NCBI GenBank assembly: GCA_963792125.1
Contig: CAWBVA010000003.1
Span: 98,749-162,748, forward strand
Origin: Methanocella_A sp963792125
Lineage (GTDB): Archaea; Halobacteriota; Methanocellia; Methanocellales; Methanocellaceae
Direction of reading: 5' to 3'
Length of the DNA: 64,000 nucleotides
Of the stretch, positions 36,723 to 44,907 are shown piece by piece. The notes below the pieces were generated by a model. It saw only the letters and a list, made by a program, of their open reading frames with translations. It had not been told where the DNA came from and did no database searches. The translations under genes were made by a program, and so were the position numbers. Position 1 is the first letter of the stretch. Each line of letters begins with the position of its first letter.

Positions 36723-37418
36723 ATGGAACGCGTGGACCTGAAGAGCCAATATTTCCTGCGTATTGCGGCCGTCTGTCTCTGGATAGCCATGCTGGCAGGG
36801 ATAGTCGTTATTCTTGGCCCGACGGAGATTATCACTGCCTACGAGCACGTATCCCCGCAAGGGATCAGGGACCTGGTCGGCTCATTCGGAGCACTGACGG
36901 TGCTGGCGTTCCTGGCCGTCAGCGTCCTCCGGCCGTTCTTCTTCCTCCCGGCCACACCGTTTACCCTAGCCAGCGGTTTTTTGTTCGGGTTCTGGCAGGG
37001 CATACTGTGGTCCGTGGCCGGGACGACGCTGAGCGCAATACTGGCGTTTTTCATGTCCCGATACCTGTTAAGAGACTACGTAGCGCGTCGTTTTTCCGGC
37101 CGCATCCGGGGAATCGACAAAGCCATCGAGTCCCGTGGCTGGCGGTCCATCCTGTTCATGCGGCTGATACCCATGGTGCCCTTCGACGTTGTCAGCTATA
37201 TCGCAGGAATCTCCAGCATCCGCTTCCGGGACTACATGATCGGCACAGTCCTCGGGGAATTGCCCGCCGCTATCGTGCTGGTCATGCTGGGCTCATCCCT
37301 GGGCCGGATTGGCTCGACCGCGTTCTACGCCAGCCTTGTGCTTGCCGTCGCCGTGCTGATCGTCCCTGAGGTGATGCGCCGCTGGATCAACCGTCGCAGG
37401 AAAGCGCTGAAGGACTAG
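36723..37418 (+). CDS. VTT/TVP38-family membrane protein (DedA-like)
   Basis: This 231-residue membrane protein has five or six hydrophobic segments. FFFLPATPFTLASGFLFGFWQGILWS and the G-x-x-x-(V/I)-x-x-F arrangement precede FMRLIPMVPFDVVSYIAGISSIRFRDY, the signature half of TVP38/TMEM64 (SNARE-associated) proteins. Related proteins act as lipid scramblases or transport undecaprenyl-type lipids. ATG 36723 is a good start, 6 bases after TATA-like sequence, so the transcript may be leaderless. Confidence 0.88.
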   Translation: MERVDLKSQYFLRIAAVCLWIAMLAGIVVILGPTEIITAYEHVSPQGIRDLVGSFGALTVLAFLAVSVLRPFFFLPATPFTLASGFLFGFWQGILWSVAGTTLSAILAFFMSRYLLRDYVARRFSGRIRGIDKAIESRGWRSILFMRLIPMVPFDVVSYIAGISSIRFRDYMIGTVLGELPAAIVLVMLGSSLGRIGSTAFYASLVLAVAVLIVPEVMRRWINRRRKALKD

Positions 37419-37475
37419 ACGCGGCAGAACTGGCCTTTGCCGTAGAGTTTATTACGTTTCCATGAGTATTTAATC

Positions 37476-38897
37476 ATGAGCGATATGCCCCTGCGATTCT
37501 ATAATACGCTTACCTCCAAGGTGGAAGACTTCAGGCCCTTACAGGACATGGTCGTGCGCATGTACGTCTGCGGGCCGACGGTCTACGATTATTGCCACAT
37601 GGGCCACGCACGCTCGTACATCGTGTTCGACGTGATACGCCGCTTCCTGAAATACCGCGGGTATAATGTCATATACGTGCAGAACTTCACCGACGTGGAT
37701 GACAAGATACTCCGCAAAGCCGCCGAGCTGGACGTCACACCACTGGAGGTCTCACGTCGCTATATCGCAGCATACTTCGAGGACTTCGACCGGCTGAACG
37801 TGGTGAGGGCTGACTATTACCCGCGGGTTAGCGAGAACATGGACTCGATCATCGACATGATCACAGGGCTGGTCGAAAAGGGATATGCATATGCGTCTGA
37901 CGGCAGTGTCTACTTCAGCATCGACCGGATGGAGAAAGAGATCGGCGTGCTGTCGCATCAGACGTACGATTCACTGAAAGTCGGCGCGCGCATCGACGTG
38001 GACGAGCGCAAGCAAAACCCAATGGACTTCGTGTTATGGAAGGCATCGAAGCCCGGCGAGTGCATCTACTGGGAAAGCCCCTGGGGCAAAGGCCGGCCGG
38101 GATGGCACATCGAGTGCTCTGTCATGTCGATCAAGCTGCTGGGCGACCAGATAGACATCCACGGCGGCGGCATGGACCTCATCTTCCCGCACCACGAGTC
38201 CGAGGTGCTGCAGTCTGAAGCATATACCGGGAAGAGGCCGTTCGCGAAATACTGGATACACAATGGTTTCCTGCTTATAAACAAGGAAAAGATGTCCAAG
38301 AGCCTGGGCAACTTCTTCCTGATCCGAGACGTACTGGAGAAATACCCGCCTGATGTAGTCCGGTTCTTCGTCCTGAACACGAACTACCAGGGCCCGCTGG
38401 ACTACAGCGACGCGGCACTGGAAGAGGCTAAAAAGAGTTATTCCCGGCTGCAGAATGCCGTCTCTGAAGTGCAGTCAAGGCTCAGTCAGCCGGCAGGACA
38501 GAACTCAGGCCAGGACATCGCCCGGCTCGTCGACGAGAGCAGAGCGAAGTTCGACGCCGCCATGGACGACAACTTCAGCACGAGAGAAGCCATTGCGGCC
38601 GCATTCGACTTCACCCGGGATGTGAACCGGCTGCTGACCGGCAGCTTATCAAATGAAGAGCTCAAGCAGATCATGGAGACGTATGACCATTTTTCCAATA
38701 TTCTCGGGATACGCTGGGTCACCGTTTCTGGCGAGGACGTGCTTTCGTCCGAGCTGTTAAAACTGATCGTTGACATCAGGCAGGCCGTCCGCAAGAAGAA
38801 GGACTTCGAGACGTCGGACCTGATACGCAGCAGGCTGAAAGACCTCGGCATTACCATAGAGGACACGAAAGAAGGCATCAAAATCAAGAAGACATGA
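37476..38897 (+). CDS. cysS: Cysteinyl-tRNA synthetase
   Basis: This 473-residue class I synthetase has the zinc Cys (VCGPTVYDYC) and HMGH (residues 41-44) near the start, GWHIECS and the HGGGMDLIFPHHESE zinc-site segment, and KMSKS around residues 272-276. The C-terminal DALR domain and the SDLIRSRLKDLGI tail are complete. Many methanogens charge tRNA-Cys through SepRS/SepCysS instead, so a full CysRS indicates the direct route is available here. It starts at ATG 37476, 57 bases after the VTT gene and in the same direction. Confidence 0.95.
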   Translation: MSDMPLRFYNTLTSKVEDFRPLQDMVVRMYVCGPTVYDYCHMGHARSYIVFDVIRRFLKYRGYNVIYVQNFTDVDDKILRKAAELDVTPLEVSRRYIAAYFEDFDRLNVVRADYYPRVSENMDSIIDMITGLVEKGYAYASDGSVYFSIDRMEKEIGVLSHQTYDSLKVGARIDVDERKQNPMDFVLWKASKPGECIYWESPWGKGRPGWHIECSVMSIKLLGDQIDIHGGGMDLIFPHHESEVLQSEAYTGKRPFAKYWIHNGFLLINKEKMSKSLGNFFLIRDVLEKYPPDVVRFFVLNTNYQGPLDYSDAALEEAKKSYSRLQNAVSEVQSRLSQPAGQNSGQDIARLVDESRAKFDAAMDDNFSTREAIAAAFDFTRDVNRLLTGSLSNEELKQIMETYDHFSNILGIRWVTVSGEDVLSSELLKLIVDIRQAVRKKKDFETSDLIRSRLKDLGITIEDTKEGIKIKKT

Positions 38898-38988
38898 ATT
38901 TATCCTGCCAATCGACCCGTTCTCCTCCAATGATCTTTTTTCGCCTTTCTACGATGATTATATAAACAATCATACGAACATCTGTTTG

Positions 38989-40176
38989 ATGGTCGCCGGG
39001 AAGAAGCTGACAAGGCTTGCGAAGATCGGCCTGTCCCACAACGACAGGGCGAAAGCCATGGCAGCCAAAGGGATGTACAGCGAAGCACTTTCCGAGCTGA
39101 AGATTGCGTTGTTCTCGCTGCGCAGCGAGAACCGGGACGGCTCGCTGAACGACGACATCGCCGGCGTGCTCAACAGTATCGGCAGCGTGAACCTCCTTTT
39201 GCGTAAGTACACGGAATCTGCGGAAGCCTTCACCGAAGCCGCGGCCATCAGGCGGCCGATCTATAATAACCCGGAAGTGGCTGGCTCGCTAATCGGACTA
39301 TCGGAAGCGTACCGGTGCGTCTGTAATTTCCCGAAGGCTACCGAATGTCTGGAAGAGGCTATGCAGGTCGCGCTCACATTGAAGAACGACGCGCTCGCAT
39401 CCCGTGTCATGAACGCCATGGACACCCTGGAGCGGACGCGCGACAATAAGCCCGCGCAGGGCCTCGATGCTTCAGGCGGCGACCTGTATCTTCCGCCTGA
39501 GCTTGAGGGCGTTCATGCCGTTATGCGCAACCTCGAGCTCGACGTTTCGCAAGAGATTGCTTGTATCAGCCTGGTGATCGGGTTCCCCGGACTGGACAAA
39601 GGCCTTAACAGCCGCATCGTCGGGGCCAGTTCGTTCCCGTGTGTGGCAATATTCCTCGAAAACCGGGAGGACTCCGTTGGCTCCCTGTCGGTGATCGACG
39701 AGGAAGAGGAGCCCGTCGAGTCCACGGTGACGCCGTTCGAAGGAATGGTCTTTGCACCCGGATCATACCACCGCGACGGTCCGAAACCGGTGCCGTCCTG
39801 TAAAAAGCTGACCTTTGCAGGAGGCGCCGGGGCGCTGCTGCAGTGGAAGATCGCCGCCAACGGCTGGTACCGTGCGGAGATCGGGCTTAAGCTGAAAGAC
39901 GTATCCGGCGGCTTAAAGGCAGCCGTCGTCCTGCCTTATCACGTCAAAATGTCCGGGGTGTTCATCGACGTGCGAAAGCCGCTGGAATACGGCATGCTGC
40001 GCATAGACGAAGGGACATTTTTCGCGTCCGGCAGCCCGGAGCGGATTACCCGCGGGGCAGGGATAGCGTTCGCGTTCAAACGCCGGCTGTTCGAGGGCAG
40101 CGCGTTCGGGTCGCTGAATATCGAGGCCGGGTCCAGCCTGAAATATGCGGTGATCTCGGTCGAGCTTAAGAAATAA
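38989..40176 (+). CDS. TPR protein with an uncharacterised C-terminal domain
   Basis: The first half (residues 20-135) has three or four tetratricopeptide repeats: AKGMYSEALSELKIALFS, LLRKYTESAEAFTEAAAIRR and ATECLEEAMQVALTLKNDA. After a linker a roughly 200-residue beta-rich domain begins at ELEGVHAVMRNLELDV and continues through GFPGLDKGLNSRIVG to GSSLKYAVISVELKK. I do not recognise this domain. ATG 38989 was chosen; TTG 38986 is directly upstream. A TATA-like ATTATATAAAC lies about 40 bases before, so the leader is short. It could act as a scaffold or partner-binding protein. Confidence 0.7.
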   Translation: MVAGKKLTRLAKIGLSHNDRAKAMAAKGMYSEALSELKIALFSLRSENRDGSLNDDIAGVLNSIGSVNLLLRKYTESAEAFTEAAAIRRPIYNNPEVAGSLIGLSEAYRCVCNFPKATECLEEAMQVALTLKNDALASRVMNAMDTLERTRDNKPAQGLDASGGDLYLPPELEGVHAVMRNLELDVSQEIACISLVIGFPGLDKGLNSRIVGASSFPCVAIFLENREDSVGSLSVIDEEEEPVESTVTPFEGMVFAPGSYHRDGPKPVPSCKKLTFAGGAGALLQWKIAANGWYRAEIGLKLKDVSGGLKAAVVLPYHVKMSGVFIDVRKPLEYGMLRIDEGTFFASGSPERITRGAGIAFAFKRRLFEGSAFGSLNIEAGSSLKYAVISVELKK

Positions 40177-40625
40177 CTTTTGTCATTCGTGAAATGTCGT
40201 ATACACTGAGCCGGTACCCGACACGAAGGCCACAAAAGGCACGATGTACACGAAGCCTTTGATCTGAAGAGGCTACCGTGGCCGTTTCTTAAACGTACTT
40301 ACGTGCACCTCGTGGCCTTCGTGTATAGTCATTGGGGTACATTACTTTGTATGCAGTAGCCCCCCAGTACACGAAGTCTTGATCGGAAGAGCTCACTTGA
40401 TATACCCTGTGAACTCTGTGTACTCTGTGTTGAATGCCTTATCAGCGTTAACAACATTTTACTAATGACTAAACATTGTGTTAGGTGCCGGTGAGCGTTT
40501 ATAACGTTAAACAAATGATATTACCCGTTCCCGGTCACACGCGTGTACGCGAGCGGCAGCGTGCATAACCGCGTTTTTTTCGCCTATCGTTAATGAACGG
40601 GCACGGATTACATTAATGTGATCAA
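40177..40625. other. Non-coding region with repeat-family members
   Basis: The first 160 bases are a relative of the inverted-repeat element at 47.5 kb (separate entry). A second block at 40375-40432 contains CACGAAGTCTTGATC and GTGAACTCTGTGTACTCTGTG, another version of the dispersed GTG-rich motif. The rest has no recognised element. Confidence 0.6.
40181..40340. repeat. Relative of the 47.5-kb inverted-repeat element
   Basis: GTCATTCGTGAAATGTC, CTGAGCCGGTACCCGACACGAAGGCCACAA and GTACACGAAG appear in the same order as GTCATTCCTGGAACTTT, CTGAGCCGGCACCAAACACGACGGCCACAA and GTACACGAC at 47492-47570. A right arm with CTCGTGGCCTTCGTG follows, so pairing of the arms is retained. Confidence 0.6.
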
Positions 40626-40967
40626 ATGGCCCGACAGACAAGGTTACCCGAGCATGGCAGGCGGCCGGGAAGGTCGCCTGACGAGGACAAAGAGACCTAT
40701 ACGCCGCCGAGAGAAGAGCTCGGCACATCGGACGAGATTGTCATGCAGGGACGCCAGGAGTATGCGACCGAAAAGGTCCCGGCCTGGCCGCAAGCGGACT
40801 CCGCCCGGCAGTACATCGCCACGCCCGAGGGCATCCAGGAGATACAGCACGGCGTAGTGACCTGGATCGGCGCAGCCGACTCGAACCCGGAAAAAGATGA
40901 CATCGAGAGAAAGGATGAGCCTGGTCACAAGAAAATGACAACCAGACGACAGGAGTACGAGCTTTAA
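40626..40967 (+). CDS. Hydrophilic hypothetical protein, 113 residues
   Basis: A clean frame from ATG 40626 encodes a charged, Pro/Gly-rich protein (PEHGRRPGRSPDEDKE, then EELGTSDEIVMQGRQEYATEKVP and AWPQADSARQYIATPEGIQEI) with no membrane segment or known motif. Low hydrophobicity suggests disorder. Codon use is compatible with coding, and a small second gene follows 48 bases later. Moderate support only. Confidence 0.5.
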   Translation: MARQTRLPEHGRRPGRSPDEDKETYTPPREELGTSDEIVMQGRQEYATEKVPAWPQADSARQYIATPEGIQEIQHGVVTWIGAADSNPEKDDIERKDEPGHKKMTTRRQEYEL

Positions 40968-41014
40968 GACGCGTTATCGGGCATACCTATTTTTACACGG
41001 GAACCCTAAAAAAT

Positions 41015-41161
41015 ATGGTGATATTCATGCCGCACGAAGAGCCTAAAAAGAGACGGGAAGAGGAAGAGATGCGCAAGCGAAAGAAAATCCGTGGCAACGT
41101 GGAGCCGGTAGAGGAGCCTGTCAAGGGGCAGGCCGGCATGGAACATTTCGAGTTCAAGTAA
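41015..41161 (+). CDS. Small charged protein (48 residues), hypothetical
   Basis: From ATG 41015 (or 41027) the frame reads MPHEEPKKRREEEEMRKRKKIRGN, then VEPVEEPVKGQAGMEHFEFK. It is very rich in Lys, Arg and Glu and helical. It sits between the 113-residue hydrophilic protein and a gap with degraded coding traces. No family is recognised; it may be a nucleic-acid-binding or disordered peptide. Confidence 0.5.
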   Translation: MVIFMPHEEPKKRREEEEMRKRKKIRGNVEPVEEPVKGQAGMEHFEFK

Positions 41162-41563
41162 GCATTGGACACGGAGGGCACGGAAGCACCTGGCAGACGA
41201 TAAGGGCATCAGGGTCTCGTTCCAGACGGATGAAACTGACCGGGTCAAGCAAGCGCTCATCAGAACGACCGGGAAAACGCCGCTGGTCCGAAGGCGGCAA
41301 AGAAAAGTCCGGTCAGCCAATTGAATATGATGCGGGCAAGGTTAGCCAGATGGGTCAATCGAAGGAGTAAAAATAGCTGGCAATCATTTATTTCGTGCTG
41401 TTGGTTGCCGGCGCCTGATGCGCCATTCTGCCATCGGTGACAAATCGACTCGCGTCGTTATCGCACGGTACGTAGCGAGATGGAATCATCTGTCTCTAGC
41501 GCATAATATTATTTGGTCATGACTCTATACGGTAATTAACCGTGCAACGATCATCGGACATTA
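41162..41563. other. Non-coding gap with possible degenerate coding traces
   Basis: A GACACGGAGGGCACGG motif (41168-41183) opens the gap. From 41206 to 41330 one frame reads SFQTDETDRVKQALIRTTGKTP and a second then MMRARLARWVNRRSK, which may be a small broken gene. The rest to 41563 has no recognised feature. Confidence 0.4.
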
Positions 41564-42396
41564 CTAAAAGAAATCATCCAGATTATGTCTCGGGATGCCG
41601 TGCTCGATTTTCAATCGTTCCAGCCGGACTTCGGGGCTCATGTAAGAGTATTTCGCAGGCAGCATCTTTTTTGCCAGCGCTTTGTTGCGCCGGCTCTCGA
41701 TCAGCTGCGAATCGTAGTACATCTCCCATGTTGAAATAGTCCGTCTTCCGGCAAGTCGCCGATCAGTCGTCTGGCTTCCTCAGCAGATATCTCCTTCATC
41801 CACTTATCGTGTCCGAGGAAGTTCGCGTTAGCCAGGTAATAGTTCCCGTGCGCCTTGACGACGGAGGCCCGATCGCTCACTCTCCGGGCTATCCATTCGA
41901 GGTACAGGTCGATGACGTCGTGCTCGGGGCATATTTCCACGTACATCAGGTCACCTGCAGGCTGTGGCCGGGTGTGTGCTTTCAGGCGTTCGCTCTCCCG
42001 GAGCACTTCCATGTGCATGAAAAAGTATTTCTTCGAGAGCCCGTCCTTCCTGCCCATGACCTGCCCGATGTCGGGATAATACGTGGACAGCAGGCGTACC
42101 AGCTCATCGGGCACACACTGCTTGTGCCGCAGGGAAAAGGCGATGAACGTATGCAGGGAGGGGAGGCACCTGCTGCCGACTCGCGGGGGCCGTTCCCGGA
42201 GCTTAAGCTTTACTGCCGTGGGCACGTGCGGTACAAGATCTTCGACCATGACCTTCGCGTCGCCGCTGTAGAGCCGGAGCTTCTCTTTGACGTCTCTCGT
42301 GCTCTTCCCGCAGACCAGCGTTGCCGACTGTTCGCGTTTCAGCGCGATGGCTGCCCGTAGCACGTCCTCTACATCACGTCTGTAGCCGATGATCAG
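41564..42396 (-). CDS. DNA metabolism protein, DUF4130-like (TIGR03915-type), two frameshifts
   Basis: It begins at CTG 42396, whose CTGA overlaps the TGA stop of the upstream radical SAM gene. GGAGG lies 7 bases before it. The main body (VLRAAIALKREQ to LANANFLGHDKWMKEISAEEARRLIGDLPE) is open. Near 41740 and 41725 removing one G each gives EDDYFNMEMYYDSQLIESRRNKALAKKMLPAKYS and a stop at 41564-41566. In other genomes such proteins pair with the radical SAM protein encoded upstream and with uracil-DNA glycosylase, suggesting DNA repair. No glycosylase domain is visible here. Confidence 0.7.
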
Positions 42397-43505
42397 ACGA
42401 ACGCCTCCAGGTCGGTCTGGCGGCAGCTGCCTACTTTGATGAAGGGCCTGGCGCGTTTGAGTATGACACCCATAGAGGCAAGTTGGGCATAGCCCAGCAC
42501 TGGCCTGCAGCGGATGATGCGGTTCGCCGTCCTCGGCCCGATGCCCGGGACACGGATCAGCTCCTTATACGTCGAAAGGTTCACGTCGACAGGGAACTCG
42601 TCACGGTTCATGCGAGCGAGCACCAGCTTGGGGTCGTCGTCGGGCAGGAAGCCATGGTCATCCAGCACCGTCTCAAGTTCCCGGGGCTTCAGCCCGTAGT
42701 CTTTCAGCAGGTAGGACGTCTGGTACAGCCGGACCTCTCGCCAGAGCGGCGAAGCTTTGACACCGGACAGCGGTGTGTCAGGCACCGGGTCGAAGCTCAT
42801 GAAGAACGGGCGGCGCAGCCCGTAGTTGTCCATGAACCGGCCGATGGTCGAGATGATCTCGCTGTCGGGCTCGCTGGTCGCTCCGACGACGAACTGGGTG
42901 TCGTTCGCCCCGACGATGCCCTCTCCGTAACGAACCTCCGACCGTCGTTGTTTCACGGCGCTATACGTCCATTCCATCCTGCGCAGGATGTCGTTCTTAT
43001 AGTCGAAGTTAGGGCATATCTCGTCATAGCGCGACTGGCAGGTGGTCTCCGCGTTCACCCCGAACTTGTTGGCAAGGAGCGATACCTCCCGTATCATGTC
43101 CCGCGGCACTCCGGGCATCAGCCGGACATGGACGTATCCGGTAAAGCCGCTGCCTCGCAGAGCCCGAAGCACTTCGAGCTGGCGCTCTGTCGTCAGCCCG
43201 GGATCGCCGATGACGCCAGAGGACAGGAACAGCCCCTCAATGGCGTTCCGTCGGTAGAAGTCCCATGTGATCTTGATAATCTCATCGGCCGACAGGGAAG
43301 CGCGTGTCGCTTCCCGGCCGCACCGGTTCGGACAGTAGAGACATTCCCCACAGCAACTATTCGTCATTAACGTCTTGTAGAGCTGGATGCACCGACCGTC
43401 GGGAGTGAAAGTGTGGCAGGTTGTGGTACTGTTACAGCTATCGTATTTCGTCCCGTCGGCCAGTATCTTCATCCGCTCTTCAAGGGTGTGGTACTTCTCT
43501 CCCAT
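42393..43505 (-). CDS. Putative DNA-repair radical SAM protein (TIGR03916-type)
   Basis: This 370-residue protein has the radical SAM motif C-x3-C-x2-C in NSCCGECLYCPNRCG (about residues 50-63). GLFLSSGVIGDPGLT and GYVHVRLMPGVP follow. At the C-terminus a helix-hairpin-helix region reads LIRVPGIGPRTANRIIRCRP (about 320-340), which binds DNA in many repair proteins. This is the radical SAM partner of the TIGR03915-type protein encoded directly downstream (4-base overlap). The pair is thought to repair or modify DNA, but no substrate is established. Confidence 0.85.
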   Translation of the reverse strand: MGEKYHTLEERMKILADGTKYDSCNSTTTCHTFTPDGRCIQLYKTLMTNSCCGECLYCPNRCGREATRASLSADEIIKITWDFYRRNAIEGLFLSSGVIGDPGLTTERQLEVLRALRGSGFTGYVHVRLMPGVPRDMIREVSLLANKFGVNAETTCQSRYDEICPNFDYKNDILRRMEWTYSAVKQRRSEVRYGEGIVGANDTQFVVGATSEPDSEIISTIGRFMDNYGLRRPFFMSFDPVPDTPLSGVKASPLWREVRLYQTSYLLKDYGLKPRELETVLDDHGFLPDDDPKLVLARMNRDEFPVDVNLSTYKELIRVPGIGPRTANRIIRCRPVLGYAQLASMGVILKRARPFIKVGSCRQTDLEAFV

Positions 43506-43571
43506 CGATGGTAAATGCGATTGGCTGCTATTTAAGAAAAATCCGAATGCACCGCGAAAGTAAAAGACCAG

Positions 43572-44744
43572 TCAGCGTGGGATCAGGCGCATGAACGCGG
43601 CGGCACGGCGGCTCTTAGGGCTAAAAGCCTCCCTTAATAATGCCGAAGTCGGGTACTTTTCGACGCCCATGGCCCTGGCAGTCCGGAACAGGAGGGAGAA
43701 CTTCGCGTCACTGGCCTTGCGTAACTGCTCCTTCAGGACGTAGTTCCGCTCCAGCGCCGGGCCCAGCGCCTTCGCTACCTCAAGGTCATATTGCCGGAGC
43801 GTGGCCGCTGTCACGCCGCCCTTCCGGACACAATCAGCGATCACGTTGCCCGCGATGCGCCCGCTGATCATGGCGTTAAGGATGCCCTCGCCCGTCAGCG
43901 GGTCGCTGAGCCGGGCGGCATCTCCGACCGCGACGATGCCGCCGCCGGAAAGTCTCGGTATCATGCCGCTGATCGGGACCGCGCCTGCCACGACCCCGAT
44001 AACGTGTGCTTCCGGGAACCTCGTCCGGACGAAGTCGTCGAGGAGTCCGGCGGAGCTTTGCGATTTCCTGCCATTGTACACGACGCCCAGCCCGACGTTC
44101 GCTTCATGTTCGCCTTTCGGGAAGACCCATGCATAGCCTCCGGGAGCCAGGTCGCTGCCGTAATAAAGCTCAATCCGCCCGGGGTCGATGTCGATATCGG
44201 TTAAGTGGTACTGGGTACAGGACGCGATGTCCTTAAGGCCCAGCGTCGTATCGATGCCCGCCCATCGTGCGACCCGTGACTCGATGCCGTCAGCCGCCAC
44301 GACTACCCGTGCCCCTGCTGTAAAGTCGTCGCCAAGGCACTTGCCCCTGACGCCGCAGACCTGTCCGTCGTTTACGATCAGCCCGGTCGCCTGCGTCTTT
44401 GTCAAGACGTCGACGCCGGCAGCTGCCGCCGACCGGGCCAGATCGCGGTCGAAAATCTTCCGGTCCATGACATAGATGGCATCTCGTTCGTCTTCAAAAT
44501 TGAGGACGACGCCTTTCGAATATATGCCCAGCCGGCGGATGCGCCCGCAAATCCATCGCGGGTCCGGCGCAATGAAATCATGCATGCCATCGCATAAAAT
44601 GCCCTCGGCGCACCTGACAGGCTCACCGATCTCCTGCCGTTTCTCGATGAGCAATACACTAAGACCATTCATTGCAGCCGTCTTTGCCGCCACAGACCCC
44701 GCCGGCCCCGCGCCTGCCACGATGACATCATACTGATCTTTCAC
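43572..44744 (-). CDS. Geranylgeranyl reductase family FAD protein
   Basis: This 390-residue flavoprotein starts DVIVAGAGPAGSVAAKTAA, the FAD-binding GxGxxG. EIGEPVRCAEGI is the family's substrate/Cys motif, and GGYAWVFPKGEHEANVGLG and GDAARLSDPLTGEGILNAM are the second FAD signatures. It reduces double bonds of geranylgeranyl chains of archaeal lipids. The Cys in RCAEG points to the digeranylgeranylglycerophospholipid reductase group, though other isoprenoid reductases are similar. The start is GTG 44744. It is convergent with nothing, and PolB lies upstream in the same direction. Confidence 0.88.
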   Translation of the reverse strand: MKDQYDVIVAGAGPAGSVAAKTAAMNGLSVLLIEKRQEIGEPVRCAEGILCDGMHDFIAPDPRWICGRIRRLGIYSKGVVLNFEDERDAIYVMDRKIFDRDLARSAAAAGVDVLTKTQATGLIVNDGQVCGVRGKCLGDDFTAGARVVVAADGIESRVARWAGIDTTLGLKDIASCTQYHLTDIDIDPGRIELYYGSDLAPGGYAWVFPKGEHEANVGLGVVYNGRKSQSSAGLLDDFVRTRFPEAHVIGVVAGAVPISGMIPRLSGGGIVAVGDAARLSDPLTGEGILNAMISGRIAGNVIADCVRKGGVTAATLRQYDLEVAKALGPALERNYVLKEQLRKASDAKFSLLFRTARAMGVEKYPTSALLREAFSPKSRRAAAFMRLIPR

Positions 44745-44907
44745 AGCTGCCCACCCCGCTCAATAAACATATAGTATGATGGAGACTGCCTTGCAAATAG
44801 GTTCCGATATTCGAGGGCAGGCGACGAGCCTGACAGCTTCTTAATAGCAGCCTGCACCGTTAATAAGAGTGGACGAGCTATGGTCACTCACACACGGCAA
44901 CAGGAAT

